NCBI GenBank assembly: GCA_934717745.1
Contig: CAKUZB010000004.1
Coordinates: forward strand, 62,001 to 126,000
Source: an uncultured Candidatus Melainabacteria bacterium
Lineage (GTDB): Bacteria; Cyanobacteriota; Vampirovibrionia; Gastranaerophilales; Gastranaerophilaceae
DNA length: 64,000 nt
Direction: 5' to 3'
Shown: one piece after another, positions 1-9,646 of the stretch
Layout: every line of letters begins with the position of its first letter
How positions within the stretch are numbered: the first letter of the stretch is position 1
Notes under the pieces: model-generated
Told to the model about the DNA's origin: nothing
The model's input: the letters and a program-made list of their open reading frames with translations, nothing else
Database searches by the model: none
Position numbers and translations under genes: made by a program

Positions 1-57
1 TATCACGCAAAATTTATTGAAGACAGTATTAATGAACTTGACGGGTTTAAATTTTAA
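1..57 (+). CDS. atpF: ATP synthase b-type subunit, C-terminal end (partial)
   Basis: The first 57 bases read as an open frame of 18 codons ending in TAA, and that stop overlaps the ATG of the delta-subunit gene (TAATG). The residues (ending ELDGFKF) are too few for a domain call. The b subunit directly precedes delta in bacterial and cyanobacterial ATP synthase operons, so the assignment as the end of atpF rests on position alone. Confidence 0.6.
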   Translation, partial: YHAKFIEDSINELDGFKF

Positions 58-608
58 TGGCAAATGATAACAAAAATTTATTAATAGCGGAAAGATATGC
101 AGAATCTTTAATTGAATTCGGCAGAGATGGTAAATTGTCTTATATTTCGATTGCTTCAGATTTAGCAAACGTTATTACAATTTTGAACCATTCAAAAGAT
201 TTGTATAATTCTTTGACAAATCCGATGATTAATGTTTCTGACAAAGAAGCAGTTATAGATGCGGTTTTTGAAAAAGATGTTGATGTTTTAGTCAAAAATT
301 TCTTAAAATTGTTAGTTGAAAAAAATAGATTTGATTTAATTTATGATATTTCGATTGTATTTAACTCTCTTTTAGATGATATTAACGAAATTGCAAGAGT
401 TGAAGTTGTTTCAGCCGTTGAGTTGAATAATTTTGAAAAAACAAAAATTCAAGATAAATTATCAGAAAAATTAAACAAACAAATTAGTATTAAATATAAT
501 ATCGACGAGTCTATTATTGCGGGACTTGTTGTAAAAATGGGTGATGACGTTATGGATATGTCAGTTGCTCATAAATTAGAGGAATTTAAAAAGGCATTAG
601 TAAAATAA
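57..608 (+). CDS. atpH: F1Fo ATP synthase delta subunit
   Basis: A 183-aa OSCP/delta-type subunit, the peripheral-stalk protein that joins the b subunits to the top of the F1 head. The N-terminal half is helical with the family pattern (IAERYAESLIEF near residue 10). The C-terminal part carries IDESIIAGLVVKMGDDVMDMS, close to the conserved delta C-terminal signature. Length is normal for the family. The start codon overlaps the preceding stop, and atpA follows after 12 nt with a clear AGAGGA ribosome site, so the genes are co-transcribed. The cyanobacterial name for this gene is atpD. Confidence 0.95.
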   Translation: MANDNKNLLIAERYAESLIEFGRDGKLSYISIASDLANVITILNHSKDLYNSLTNPMINVSDKEAVIDAVFEKDVDVLVKNFLKLLVEKNRFDLIYDISIVFNSLLDDINEIARVEVVSAVELNNFEKTKIQDKLSEKLNKQISIKYNIDESIIAGLVVKMGDDVMDMSVAHKLEEFKKALVK

Positions 609-620
609 AGAGGATATAAT

Positions 621-2141
621 ATGGTAGCAATTAAACCAGATGAAATTAGTTCTATTATACGTGAAAAAATAGAGAACTATGATGCAAAAACTGAAATCTC
701 AAATGTAGGTTCAGTTCTTGAAGTAGGCGACGGTATTGCTCGTGTTTACGGGTTAAGAAACGTTATGTCAGGTGAGTTGGTCGAATTTGAAGATAACAAA
801 GGCACTTTGGGAATTACAATGAACCTTGAAGAAGATAATGTTGGGGTTGTAATTTTAGGTGATTATACTCATATTAAAGAGGGTATGACAGTTAAAACTA
901 CAAAACGTATTGCTTCTGTTCCTGTTGGGGACAGTTTGATTGGTAGAATTATCAATCCAACAGGAAAACCTATCGATGGTAAAGGTGATATTTCTTTTGA
1001 TAAAACTTTACCTATTGAAAAAGTTGCTCCCGGTATTGTTGCAAGAAAATCTGTACATGAACCATTACAAACAGGTTTAACTGCTATTGATGCTTTAACT
1101 CCAATTGGACGTGGGCAACGTGAACTTATTATCGGCGACCGTCAAACTGGTAAGACTGCAATTGCAATTGATACTATTATCAATCAAAAAGGTCAAGATG
1201 TAATTTGTATTTATGTTGCTATTGGTCAAAAAGCGTCTACTGTTGCTCAATTGGCTAAAACTTTAGAAACTCATGGGGCAATGGATTATTCAATTATTGT
1301 TTCAGCAACAGCAAATGATGCAGCACCATTGCAATATATTGCACCATTTGCAGGCTGTGCGATTGCTGAAGGATTTTTGGAACAAGGTAAACATGTTTTA
1401 ATTATTTATGATGATTTGACAAAACATGCTCAAGCATATCGTGCAATGAGTTTGTTGTTGAAAAGACCACCAGGACGTGAAGCATATCCTGGCGATGTAT
1501 TCTATCTTCACTCAAGATTACTTGAACGTGCTGTTAAATTGAATGACTCTTTAGGTGCAGGCTCAATTACTGCGTTACCTATTATTGAAACTCAAGCGGG
1601 TGATGTTTCTGCATATATCCCAACAAATGTTATTTCAATTACTGACGGGCAAATCTTCTTGGAATCAGGATTATTTAACTCAGGCATCAGACCTGCAATC
1701 AATGCCGGTATTTCAGTATCACGTGTAGGTGGTGCTGCCCAAACTAAAGCAATTAAACAAGTTGCAGGTAAATTAAGATTAGACTTGGCTCAATTCAGAG
1801 AATTGGAAGCCTTCGCTCAATTTGCATCTGACTTAGACCCAGCAACTAAAAAACAATTGTTGAGAGGTGAAAAACTTACTGAAGTTCTAAAACAGCCTCA
1901 ATACATGCCATTGAGTGTTGCAAAACAAGTTTCAATATTGTTTGCAGCAAACGAAGGATACCTAGATGATGTTGATAATAAATCAATGATTAAATTCAAA
2001 CGTGAATGGTTTGATTACTTTGAAGCAAATTTAGCAGAATTAAATGACAGATTGAATAGCGGTGCTAAATTAGAAAAAGATGATATGGACGCATTAAAAC
2101 AACATCTTGTGTCTTTCTTGAAAACATTTAAGAATATATAG
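621..2141 (+). CDS. atpA: F1Fo ATP synthase alpha subunit
   Basis: A 506-aa alpha subunit of the F1 catalytic head. It binds nucleotide at the non-catalytic sites and pairs with beta. The P-loop GDRQTGKT lies at about residues 172-179, the Walker B region reads LIIYDDLTKHAQAYR, and the alpha signature PAINAGISVSRVGGAAQ follows. Length and all blocks are normal, so it should be functional. It lies between delta and gamma. The beta partner is not encoded in this window. Confidence 0.98.
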   Translation: MVAIKPDEISSIIREKIENYDAKTEISNVGSVLEVGDGIARVYGLRNVMSGELVEFEDNKGTLGITMNLEEDNVGVVILGDYTHIKEGMTVKTTKRIASVPVGDSLIGRIINPTGKPIDGKGDISFDKTLPIEKVAPGIVARKSVHEPLQTGLTAIDALTPIGRGQRELIIGDRQTGKTAIAIDTIINQKGQDVICIYVAIGQKASTVAQLAKTLETHGAMDYSIIVSATANDAAPLQYIAPFAGCAIAEGFLEQGKHVLIIYDDLTKHAQAYRAMSLLLKRPPGREAYPGDVFYLHSRLLERAVKLNDSLGAGSITALPIIETQAGDVSAYIPTNVISITDGQIFLESGLFNSGIRPAINAGISVSRVGGAAQTKAIKQVAGKLRLDLAQFRELEAFAQFASDLDPATKKQLLRGEKLTEVLKQPQYMPLSVAKQVSILFAANEGYLDDVDNKSMIKFKREWFDYFEANLAELNDRLNSGAKLEKDDMDALKQHLVSFLKTFKNI

Positions 2142-2149
2142 GATAAATT

Positions 2150-3076
2150 ATGCCAAATTTAAAAGATATTAAAACACGAATATCAAGCGTACAGAACACT
2201 AGAAAAATTACTCGTGCGATGAAAATGGTTGCTGCCGCAAAAGTTAAAAAGGCTGAATCAACTGTTAAATCTGCAAGACCTTTTGCTGATGAGTTGACTA
2301 CTGTTTTTAAACGTATGCTTAAAACTGTCAATGGTCAATATTCTCTTGAAAATTTAAGGGTAAAATTGCCGATTGATAACTATCCTGTTCTTTTATCTAA
2401 ACGTGAAATTAATACTGTTGGTTTGTTGGTTATGACTTCAAACAAAGGTTTGGCAGGTGCTTATAACGCAAATGTTATCAGAAAAACTATAGCAAGAATA
2501 AAAGAATACAATGAGCAAGGTAAAAAAGTTGTATTATTTGTTGTTGGTCAAAAAGGTGTTTCAGGATTTAAACACAAAATTGAAAATTTGAATTGTGAAA
2601 TCGCTAAAACATATATTTCTGTTGCAAATAACGTAACTGCAATGGGTGCAAGACTAATTGCAGAAGATATGGCTGAATACTTTGTGAATTTAGAAATTGA
2701 TAAAATTGAAATTATTACTACTCGTTTCAAAAATATGATGTCATATTCGGTTCAAGACTGGGAAATTTTACCACTTGCTGAAGAAGTTGAACATTGTGAG
2801 GAAGCAAAATCAATTGACCCATTGATGATTTTTGAGCCGAATGTTAACTCAATTCTTCAAACTTTAGTTCCAATGTATATTTCAAATATTATTTATCAAG
2901 CATTGTTAGAGGCACAAGCAAGTGAACTTGCATCAAGAATGACTGCAATGTCGGCTGCATCAAACAATGCTGATGACATGATTAGATTGTTATCAATTGA
3001 TTATAACAAGGCTCGTCAAGCCGCAATTACTCAAGAACTTGTAGAAATTGTTTCTGGTGCAAATGCGTTGAAATAA
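2150..3076 (+). CDS. atpG: F1Fo ATP synthase gamma subunit
   Basis: A 308-aa central-stalk subunit whose terminal helices form the rotor inside F1. The N-terminal helix (RISSVQNTRKITRAMKMVAA) and the C-terminal helix (YNKARQAAITQELVEIVSGA) are typical; the SGANAL ending resembles cyanobacterial and chloroplast gamma. The roughly 30-40 residue regulatory insert of photosynthetic gamma subunits, expected before the DPLMIFEPN block, is absent. The extra length instead lies near residues 60-85. The gene is followed by a strong terminator and a convergent gene, so beta and epsilon are not in this operon. Confidence 0.97.
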   Translation: MPNLKDIKTRISSVQNTRKITRAMKMVAAAKVKKAESTVKSARPFADELTTVFKRMLKTVNGQYSLENLRVKLPIDNYPVLLSKREINTVGLLVMTSNKGLAGAYNANVIRKTIARIKEYNEQGKKVVLFVVGQKGVSGFKHKIENLNCEIAKTYISVANNVTAMGARLIAEDMAEYFVNLEIDKIEIITTRFKNMMSYSVQDWEILPLAEEVEHCEEAKSIDPLMIFEPNVNSILQTLVPMYISNIIYQALLEAQASELASRMTAMSAASNNADDMIRLLSIDYNKARQAAITQELVEIVSGANALK

Positions 3077-3104
3077 TTTTTAAGTTAAATTTTTATATTA
3101 TAAA

Positions 3105-3129
3105 AGGCTGAGAATTTAATTCTCAGCCT
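3105..3129. terminator. Bidirectional intrinsic terminator (atpG / cysteine-protease-like gene)
   Basis: A perfect 12-bp stem (AGGCTGAGAATT with AATTCTCAGCCT) around a single nominal loop base, flanked by A-runs on the left and T-runs on the right. It ends the ATP synthase operon on the plus strand and the convergent large gene on the minus strand. Confidence 0.9.
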
Positions 3130-3145
3130 TTTTCTTGTTTATAAA

Positions 3146-6100
3146 CTATGCTTGTTTATTTTGTGCTTCTGCCAGTATTTTTGGCGCATTTTCATTGATA
3201 TAACCAATTATGTCATTCAATTTTGCTAAGTATTGTTCTCTCATTTTTGCTTCGTTTGGTGCTTTTGTTAAATTTAAACCACTTACAAAGTTTGCTTTTG
3301 TTTGAACCAAATTAATTACTTGAGGCAAGTTTTTCGCATTTATTAATGTTTTTAATTGGTCAAGTACATTGATATTTTTCATTTCCAGTTGCATTGCTTT
3401 GTCGTTTTTACCTATGTGGTTAAGCATTGTAAGAGTATTGTCAACACCGCAAGTTTCGTTTGATTTATTCAAGAATGCGTAGAAGCCGTCATCTGTTGAT
3501 AGATTGTGTGCTCCGCCTTGTTCATCCCATTCTTTTGGTGTTGAAATCTTGTCGAAGTCTTTAGCAACTTCGTGCATGTGTCCGTTGCTTGCTTCTGACA
3601 TCATTGTTACTGCGGTATCAAATTTTGCTAATTCGTAGCAACCTTTTACCATATAACTTTCGTAAACTTGAGCCATTTCTTTTTTGCTTGGGTCTTCAGA
3701 TTTAGTCAATCTTACGAATTCTTTTAACAATTCTTTTGGATTGTTTAAGATATGGTATTTATCGAAACTTTCAGCAAATTTTTTGTATGTTGCATCGGTA
3801 TTTTTACCTTTAATTGCAGAAGATAAATATTCGTTCAAGTTTTTAGTAACCACTTGTCTGTGTTGTGGTTCAATATTTGCTTCAATAAATGTTTTCTTAC
3901 CTTCGGCAATATCTGTCAATTGATTCTTCATAGCAAGGTCTATTTGTTCATTTGTCAAACCTTGTTTATCAATTTTACCATCTTTCATTTGTTTTAATGC
4001 ATTAACCAAATCAACACCTTGTTTCAACGTGTCAGAGAAGTTTTTAGCAAGTCCTGAAACTTCTTCCGGAGTTGTTAATGAACACTCAGGATATGCTGAA
4101 CGTACTCCATATTGGTTAAACATTTTACCTTTTAGTTGTTTGATTTCTTTTGTTGCGTTTAAATTATCCCAATCTCTTTGTAACATAAAGAATGCTTCTT
4201 CAAAAGAGTCGCCATTTTTTGTTAATTTGATGTTGTCTTGAAGCGAATCCATAAACATCATGTTCTTTAACATATTATTAGGTTGTTTTTCTAAACCTTT
4301 GATTTGTCTTGCGACCTCAAAAGGTGAAACTTCCTTAACGCTCAATTGTTCGTCTGTTGAAGATTTTACTAATTTCATAATTTCTTCAAGATTCATATGA
4401 GTTAATTCGTTAAATTTTGAAACGAATTCTTTATTGTCTTTAGGGTCAAATTTTGTATCAATAAAATGTTTTACAACAATAAAATCTTTATTATCAATTT
4501 TATCGATATTATTTTCATTTAAGCCTAATTTTTCGCCATTTAACATCATGTTTGTTAATGAATCTGTTGCATTACTTCTTGTAAACGACATTTTTTTAGA
4601 TATTTGATTTAAGTATTTTTGAGTGTTTTTATGTGCTTTTGAAACGTCTGCTTCTGAATTGATATTATCAAGGTCTTTCATAACTTGAGTTTCAATCATG
4701 TTTTTAGTTTCGCCCGCATTTTCCGCTCTTTCCATAACTTTGTCTAAGTATTCAGCAGGAACAGATTTTACTGCTTGCATAACTTGAGCAACTTTACTCA
4801 TATTTACTTGAGGTCCAACAAATGCGTTTTGTACAAGTGATGTTGCTGTTTGAGTTGTATCGTTTTCTGTTGTTGGCAATATTGCATCAAAGAACATTTT
4901 GAATTTTTCGCCTTTAATAGCCCCCGGTTCATACTTGTAATCTTCTACAAGAGTACCATTTTGCCAAGCAGAGTTTGTGATATAGCCGTCTTTACCACCT
5001 CTACCACATTGATAATCTGTTCTTAACAAACCTTTTGAATCCAACCACGTTTTCTTGTGTTCGCAAGCACCCCAAGTATTGTCGTGCATAATTGCATCTT
5101 TAACTTCTACCTTGCCTGTTTTAGGATTTTTTACTAAAACTGGAGCAACGTCAGCGATGTATTGTGCGTGTCCACCTTGGTCGTTGTGGTATACTGATGT
5201 TCCGGAAATACCAGAGTGGGCAGAGTGTTTGATTTGTTCTGCTGCTTTTTCAACGCTTTCTTCTGCGTAGTATGGTTTGCCTGTCATTTGTTCTAATATT
5301 CTGATTTCTTGAGGAGTGCAAAGACCTGAAGAACCTTCTTTTGATACCCAGAATGAACCTTTTTCTTTACCAATTTGTTTTGCTTGTTCATTCAAAGGTT
5401 TTTCTAATTCTTTTAATTTTGCATTTTTTTCTCTTGAAATTTCAGAGTACATTTTGTTAATGTTTTTTGCAACTTTATCTAATGCAGTTTTTTCATTGTC
5501 TGTCATTTCGTAAAGTCCGTCCATATTTAGTTTTTCGCCTTTAACTTCCGCTTTTTCAACAACCGCTGCGTATTTTGCAATTTTGTTGTATTTATCTTGC
5601 ATACTTCTCAAGATTGGTTCTGAAACAACTTTACCTTCGTCTTCGTATTTTTTCATTACGTCTGCTTTTGTTGCGTCTTTATTTAAACCATATTTTTTTA
5701 CTTCTTTTTCCAAATTTTCAGGAATATCAAGTTTTTTATCTTGAGCAGTTCTGTATGTTGCTGCTGCTTCATACAATGGTTTGTAAAGTTTTTTCATTTT
5801 TGCTTCTTTTGACTTTGGAATGATTTCCTTGTTCATCGCTTCTGTTGTTTCAGTTGAAAGTTCATACATATTGAAGATATTTTCCATTCTTGCATCAATA
5901 TCTTCTTTTTTTACGTTTGGATTTTCAGCCTTTATGAAGTTAGCCATTTTTTGTTTTTTCATCGATTCTTCTTCATAATCAAAGAAGTGCAAATCATCTG
6001 ATTGAGAACCTTTAACCTCTCCCATTTTTAAAAAGTGGTTAACAACTTTGTTCATTTCTTCATCAGATTTATCCGGCATTAATGCTTTTAATTCTGTGCT

Positions 6101-7279
6101 TAATGCCTTGTTTGCTTTTACTACTGTTTGAGCATTGAATCTTGCGTTTTGTCTTTGTTCAACTGCGTCTTTTTCTCTTTTTTCAATACCTTTTTTTGCA
6201 GATGCAATTGAGTCATCTGCTTTTTCTAAGGCTCTTAAGTGATTTTGATGTGGAACTAATTTCGGATTGTCTAAATCTCTCATATAGTGTCCATCATGGA
6301 AAGTATCAAAGAATTGTCTGTCAAATGCAGAGAAATGAGTCGATTGGACATCACCTCTACCTGTATTTCCTGCAATATTCATCCATTGTAAAGCAGATGC
6401 GTCCAAAATTCTATATCCTTTATCGTCTGCATAGTCAAAATCTACTTCTGTTTTTGGAACTGCAATTTTTGCATTTGAACCAAGTTTTGTTGGGTCGTAT
6501 ACTTCCATTTCAGGTTTATTGTTAAGTTCTTCCATAATCATATTAACGTATTTGTCTTTATATTCATACGCCATAACTTTTCTTGAGGTAGAAATTGCCG
6601 CACACATACCATGGTGTCTTTGGTCTGTTGTTTTTATTGTTGGTTTGTCTGATTCCGCAGTTTTTACTACTAAGTCGTTTAACAATTCACCCAATACTTG
6701 TGGCTTTTTATCTTTTAATTGCGGATTGATTTTATATTCAGGACTCATCATCTTGTTTAACTTTTCCAAACAAGATTTCTTTTCTTCAGTTGTAATTTCA
6801 CTAGAGATTACAAAATAATCAAGGTTTTTTGCAATATTTTTAACCGCATCAATTTTTGAATCGTGCATTGCTTGAGGTAAACCTTTAGTTTTTAAAATAT
6901 TATTTCTTAAATCCATAACTGCTTTTTCGTCGTCAGTCATTTCTTTTTTGTCAACGAAAGTTGCTTGGAATTGTTTTTGCAATTCGGCTTTGTTTGGAGA
7001 ATCTGTATTTGCTAAAGCCTTTTGAGTTGCTTGTTGTAATTTGCCTTTCCAATCATTATTAGTTTTTTTGTTGTCCAATTCAAAACTTGTACCATATCTT
7101 AGTCCTTGAGCAACATTCATTAAGAATTTGATATTTTCTTCAGATGAATCTTCTGCCAACTTTTCAATTGCAGTGTTGATATTGCGTTGATTGTTAATAG
7201 TAAGAGCATCACCCTGTTTTTTTAATTGTTCAACTGTGTTTTTGTCTTCACGTTTTCCTAAAAATGAAATGTTGTGCAT
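3146..7279 (-). CDS. Large protein with a possible papain-like Cys-His-Asn triad
   Basis: A 1377-aa protein of no family I can name. The ATG at 7279 is chosen over an in-frame GTG at 7291 because AAGGTGAGG lies just before it; the protein then begins MHNISFLGKRE. Three separated blocks look like a papain-type active site: DQRHHGMCAAIS (Gln220, Cys226), GGHAQYI (His704) and MHDNTWG (Asn734, Trp736). About 480 residues of charged, probably helical sequence lie between Cys and His, much longer than in any papain I know, and the C-terminal 600 residues are helical too. No signal peptide is visible. The N-terminal ISFLG tag recurs in other proteins of this window. Monocistronic between two terminators. 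The triad is inference. Confidence 0.6.
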   Translation of the reverse strand: MHNISFLGKREDKNTVEQLKKQGDALTINNQRNINTAIEKLAEDSSEENIKFLMNVAQGLRYGTSFELDNKKTNNDWKGKLQQATQKALANTDSPNKAELQKQFQATFVDKKEMTDDEKAVMDLRNNILKTKGLPQAMHDSKIDAVKNIAKNLDYFVISSEITTEEKKSCLEKLNKMMSPEYKINPQLKDKKPQVLGELLNDLVVKTAESDKPTIKTTDQRHHGMCAAISTSRKVMAYEYKDKYVNMIMEELNNKPEMEVYDPTKLGSNAKIAVPKTEVDFDYADDKGYRILDASALQWMNIAGNTGRGDVQSTHFSAFDRQFFDTFHDGHYMRDLDNPKLVPHQNHLRALEKADDSIASAKKGIEKREKDAVEQRQNARFNAQTVVKANKALSTELKALMPDKSDEEMNKVVNHFLKMGEVKGSQSDDLHFFDYEEESMKKQKMANFIKAENPNVKKEDIDARMENIFNMYELSTETTEAMNKEIIPKSKEAKMKKLYKPLYEAAATYRTAQDKKLDIPENLEKEVKKYGLNKDATKADVMKKYEDEGKVVSEPILRSMQDKYNKIAKYAAVVEKAEVKGEKLNMDGLYEMTDNEKTALDKVAKNINKMYSEISREKNAKLKELEKPLNEQAKQIGKEKGSFWVSKEGSSGLCTPQEIRILEQMTGKPYYAEESVEKAAEQIKHSAHSGISGTSVYHNDQGGHAQYIADVAPVLVKNPKTGKVEVKDAIMHDNTWGACEHKKTWLDSKGLLRTDYQCGRGGKDGYITNSAWQNGTLVEDYKYEPGAIKGEKFKMFFDAILPTTENDTTQTATSLVQNAFVGPQVNMSKVAQVMQAVKSVPAEYLDKVMERAENAGETKNMIETQVMKDLDNINSEADVSKAHKNTQKYLNQISKKMSFTRSNATDSLTNMMLNGEKLGLNENNIDKIDNKDFIVVKHFIDTKFDPKDNKEFVSKFNELTHMNLEEIMKLVKSSTDEQLSVKEVSPFEVARQIKGLEKQPNNMLKNMMFMDSLQDNIKLTKNGDSFEEAFFMLQRDWDNLNATKEIKQLKGKMFNQYGVRSAYPECSLTTPEEVSGLAKNFSDTLKQGVDLVNALKQMKDGKIDKQGLTNEQIDLAMKNQLTDIAEGKKTFIEANIEPQHRQVVTKNLNEYLSSAIKGKNTDATYKKFAESFDKYHILNNPKELLKEFVRLTKSEDPSKKEMAQVYESYMVKGCYELAKFDTAVTMMSEASNGHMHEVAKDFDKISTPKEWDEQGGAHNLSTDDGFYAFLNKSNETCGVDNTLTMLNHIGKNDKAMQLEMKNINVLDQLKTLINAKNLPQVINLVQTKANFVSGLNLTKAPNEAKMREQYLAKLNDIIGYINENAPKILAEAQNKQA

Positions 7280-7405
7280 AAAATTCCTCACCTTTACTAT
7301 AATCTTTTGTGATTTTATTATACTACTATGCTTGTAATTTGTTAAGCGGTTTTTGTGATAAATATTGAGTTTTTAATATAAATTTACAATATTTTTTATA
7401 ATAAA

Positions 7406-7439
7406 AACGGCGGATTTTGATTTATCAAAATCCGCCGTT
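7406..7439 (-). terminator. Intrinsic terminator downstream of ferredoxin
   Basis: A 16-bp perfect inverted repeat (AACGGCGGATTTTGAT with ATCAAAATCCGCCGTT) around a 2-base loop. On the minus strand it is followed by a T-rich tract, so it should end the ferredoxin transcript. It separates that gene from the large gene downstream. Confidence 0.8.
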
Positions 7440-7465
7440 AAATTTATTTTATTCTAGTGCATTAA

Positions 7466-7642
7466 CTATGCAATTTGAATTGCACCTACAGGGCATGCTT
7501 CTGCTGCTTCTTTTACACCATCTTCGTTTCCTGCAACTTCTGCTGCATTAACTTCTGCTTTATCAGATACTGTAAATACTTTTTCGCAAATTGATTCGCA
7601 AGCACCACATGCAATGCAACTATCTTCAACTGTAACGTTCAT
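7466..7642 (-). CDS. Single-cluster [4Fe-4S] ferredoxin
   Basis: A 58-aa small electron carrier. Cys9, Cys12 and Cys15 form the CIACGAC block and Cys50-Pro51 supplies the fourth ligand (EACPVGAI). An extra Cys19 is present. The single cluster and length resemble the Thermotoga-type monocluster ferredoxin rather than the 2x[4Fe-4S] clostridial type. AAAGGAGAAAC lies just upstream of the ATG. A ferredoxin of this kind suits an anaerobic, fermentative metabolism; its partner enzymes are not in the window. deoB begins its upstream side with a 60-nt gap, so the gene may have its own promoter. Confidence 0.93.
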   Translation of the reverse strand: MNVTVEDSCIACGACESICEKVFTVSDKAEVNAAEVAGNEDGVKEAAEACPVGAIQIA

Positions 7643-7702
7643 TTGTTTCTCCTTTTATTAAATAGTACTTTTACTTACGTTATGAATTATAAAACAAACA
7701 AT

Positions 7703-8878
7703 TTAAAAAATCCACTGTTTTATAAATTTTGCAATTGAGTCAAAGCCTTCAATCATTCCTAAATCTTTAGGTTCAAGTTGTTTACTGTAGATTAAAATTG
7801 GAACGTATTCTCTTGTGTGGTCTGTTCCCGGAACTGTTGGGTCGCAACCATGGTCTGCTGTAATTACTAAGTAATCTTCATCTCCCATTGCTTCAATGAA
7901 TTTTGGAATATATGTATCAATTTCTTCGATTGCTTTACCATAACCTTTTGCATCGTTTCTGTGTCCGAATAACATATCTGTATCAACTAAGTTTGTAAAA
8001 ATAAATGATTTGTCTGCATTTGGAACAGATTTGTATTCGATTGATTTTAAATCTAAGGTATTGTTAATTGCTTTTAGTGTTAATTCAAGACCTTCTTTGT
8101 TAGAACCTGTGTGAATTGCGTGAGTTACACCTTGTTTGCAGAATATATCTTCAATTTTACCGATAGCAACAACCGTACCATTGTTGTTTGCAACATCTGT
8201 CAAAATAGTGTCTTGGTCAGGAGCAAGAACGTAATCACGTCTGTCTTTGCCGATACGTGTAGGAATACCATCAACTAAATGATAAGGTCTTGCGATAACT
8301 CGTGAAACAGTTACTCCCAAATCGTCAAACATTTTTCTTGCGATTTTACACCAGTCATATAAAGTGTCTAGTGGGATTAGGTCTGTGTCTACTGCGATTT
8401 GGAATACACTATCTGCTGATGTGTAAACGATAGGGAATTTTGTTTTTTGATGTTCATCGTTGTAATCTACGATAACTTTTGTTCCGCTCGCTGCACAGTT
8501 TGCTAAAACTCCACCGCAGTTTGTACGTTTTACAAATTCATCAATAATTTCTTGTGGAAAACCTGTTTGAGTGAATGTTTTAAATGCTTCTTTTAATACA
8601 ATACCAGCCATTTCCCAGTGTCCGGTTGTTGTATCTTTACCATTAGATTTTTCTTTCATTGTACCGTATTGACCGATTGGATTTGCTTCTTTTGCAATGC
8701 CTTTGAAGTCTTGAATGTTGCCCAAACCTAATTTTGATAAGTTAGGTACGTTTAATCCGTTATTAAATTCACAAACATTTTTTAATGTATTGCATTCCGG
8801 AATGTCATTAAAATCTTTGCAATCAGGCATAGCACCGATGCCCATTGAGTCAATAACTACTACAATCGCTCTTTTCAT
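7703..8878 (-). CDS. deoB: Phosphopentomutase
   Basis: A 391-aa alkaline-phosphatase-superfamily enzyme that interconverts ribose-1-phosphate (or deoxyribose-1-phosphate) and the 5-phosphate, linking nucleoside breakdown to the pentose pathway. Metal-binding blocks are present: IDSMGIGAMPD near residue 10, the phosphorylated-threonine region KDTTTGHWEMAG near residue 80, and ITADHGCDPTVPGTDHTRE near residue 340. Length is normal. No other nucleoside-catabolism gene lies beside it. Confidence 0.97.
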   Translation of the reverse strand: MKRAIVVVIDSMGIGAMPDCKDFNDIPECNTLKNVCEFNNGLNVPNLSKLGLGNIQDFKGIAKEANPIGQYGTMKEKSNGKDTTTGHWEMAGIVLKEAFKTFTQTGFPQEIIDEFVKRTNCGGVLANCAASGTKVIVDYNDEHQKTKFPIVYTSADSVFQIAVDTDLIPLDTLYDWCKIARKMFDDLGVTVSRVIARPYHLVDGIPTRIGKDRRDYVLAPDQDTILTDVANNNGTVVAIGKIEDIFCKQGVTHAIHTGSNKEGLELTLKAINNTLDLKSIEYKSVPNADKSFIFTNLVDTDMLFGHRNDAKGYGKAIEEIDTYIPKFIEAMGDEDYLVITADHGCDPTVPGTDHTREYVPILIYSKQLEPKDLGMIEGFDSIAKFIKQWIF

Positions 8879-8986
8879 TTTTTAAACCTTTCTTTTTACA
8901 CAATATAAACTCTTAATTAATTTATACCATGAAAAAAAATTTTGTGTTAGCATATATTTAGTAAAAAAGATTATAGAGGTACATAT

Positions 8987-9646
8987 ATGCAAGCACGCAG
9001 AGCAGCAAGAGAATTAGCATTAATTTTATTTTCACAATTTGATAAAGTTATTAGTAAATACTCAACAAAAGATTTTAATGATATTTTATTGAAATCTGTA
9101 AGAATTTTAACAAATAATGCTTCAAATGATTTAAAACTTACAATTGGACCATTAATTGATATGAAGCAATATATTGACGAATATGAAGCAGACCACGAAA
9201 CTAATTTGTCAAGACCTATGGAAGTTTCAAATATACCGGTTCCATTACCTATGACGTCTGATATGTCAAAGAAAATTGAGGAATTGTTGGATATTGCAGA
9301 AAAAGCAATGATGGCATTAGAAATTGCTGAGTTTGCAACTCTTGAAAATACTTCTGATGTTCAAGCATACACAATTAAAATTGCTGAAAACTTTAAAGTA
9401 CACCACGAAGAAGTTGATAATCAGATTAAAGAATTTGCAAAGGGGTGGGATTTCGATAGATTAATCAAGGTAGACAAAGATATTATGCGTATTGCAATTA
9501 CTGAATTGATGTTTATTGAAGAAGTTCCACATAAAGTTGTTGTTGATGAAGCAATTGAACTTGCTAAAAAATATTCGACAGAAGATAGTTCATCTTTCAT
9601 TAACGGAGTTTTAGCAAAGGTTATTTACGAAAACGGAATTAAATAA
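8987..9646 (+). CDS. nusB: Transcription antitermination protein NusB
   Basis: A 219-aa NusB, which with NusE/S10 binds boxA in rRNA leaders. The C-terminal core is typical: DRLIKVDKDIMRIAITELM, VVVDEAIELAKKYSTEDSS, FINGVLAKV. It is much longer than the 139-aa E. coli protein because of a middle insertion of about 70 residues; cyanobacterial NusB proteins are of similar length. The start MQARRAARELAL follows AGAGGT. Its stop overlaps the ftsY start (TAATG), an arrangement I also associate with cyanobacteria. Confidence 0.93.
   Translation: MQARRAARELALILFSQFDKVISKYSTKDFNDILLKSVRILTNNASNDLKLTIGPLIDMKQYIDEYEADHETNLSRPMEVSNIPVPLPMTSDMSKKIEELLDIAEKAMMALEIAEFATLENTSDVQAYTIKIAENFKVHHEEVDNQIKEFAKGWDFDRLIKVDKDIMRIAITELMFIEEVPHKVVVDEAIELAKKYSTEDSSSFINGVLAKVIYENGIK

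Noticed and set aside
3684..6818. Several open frames of 60-127 codons on the plus strand within the large minus-strand gene
   Set aside because: They are antisense to a coherent 1377-aa protein, lack ribosome sites and have composition expected of reverse-strand shadows.
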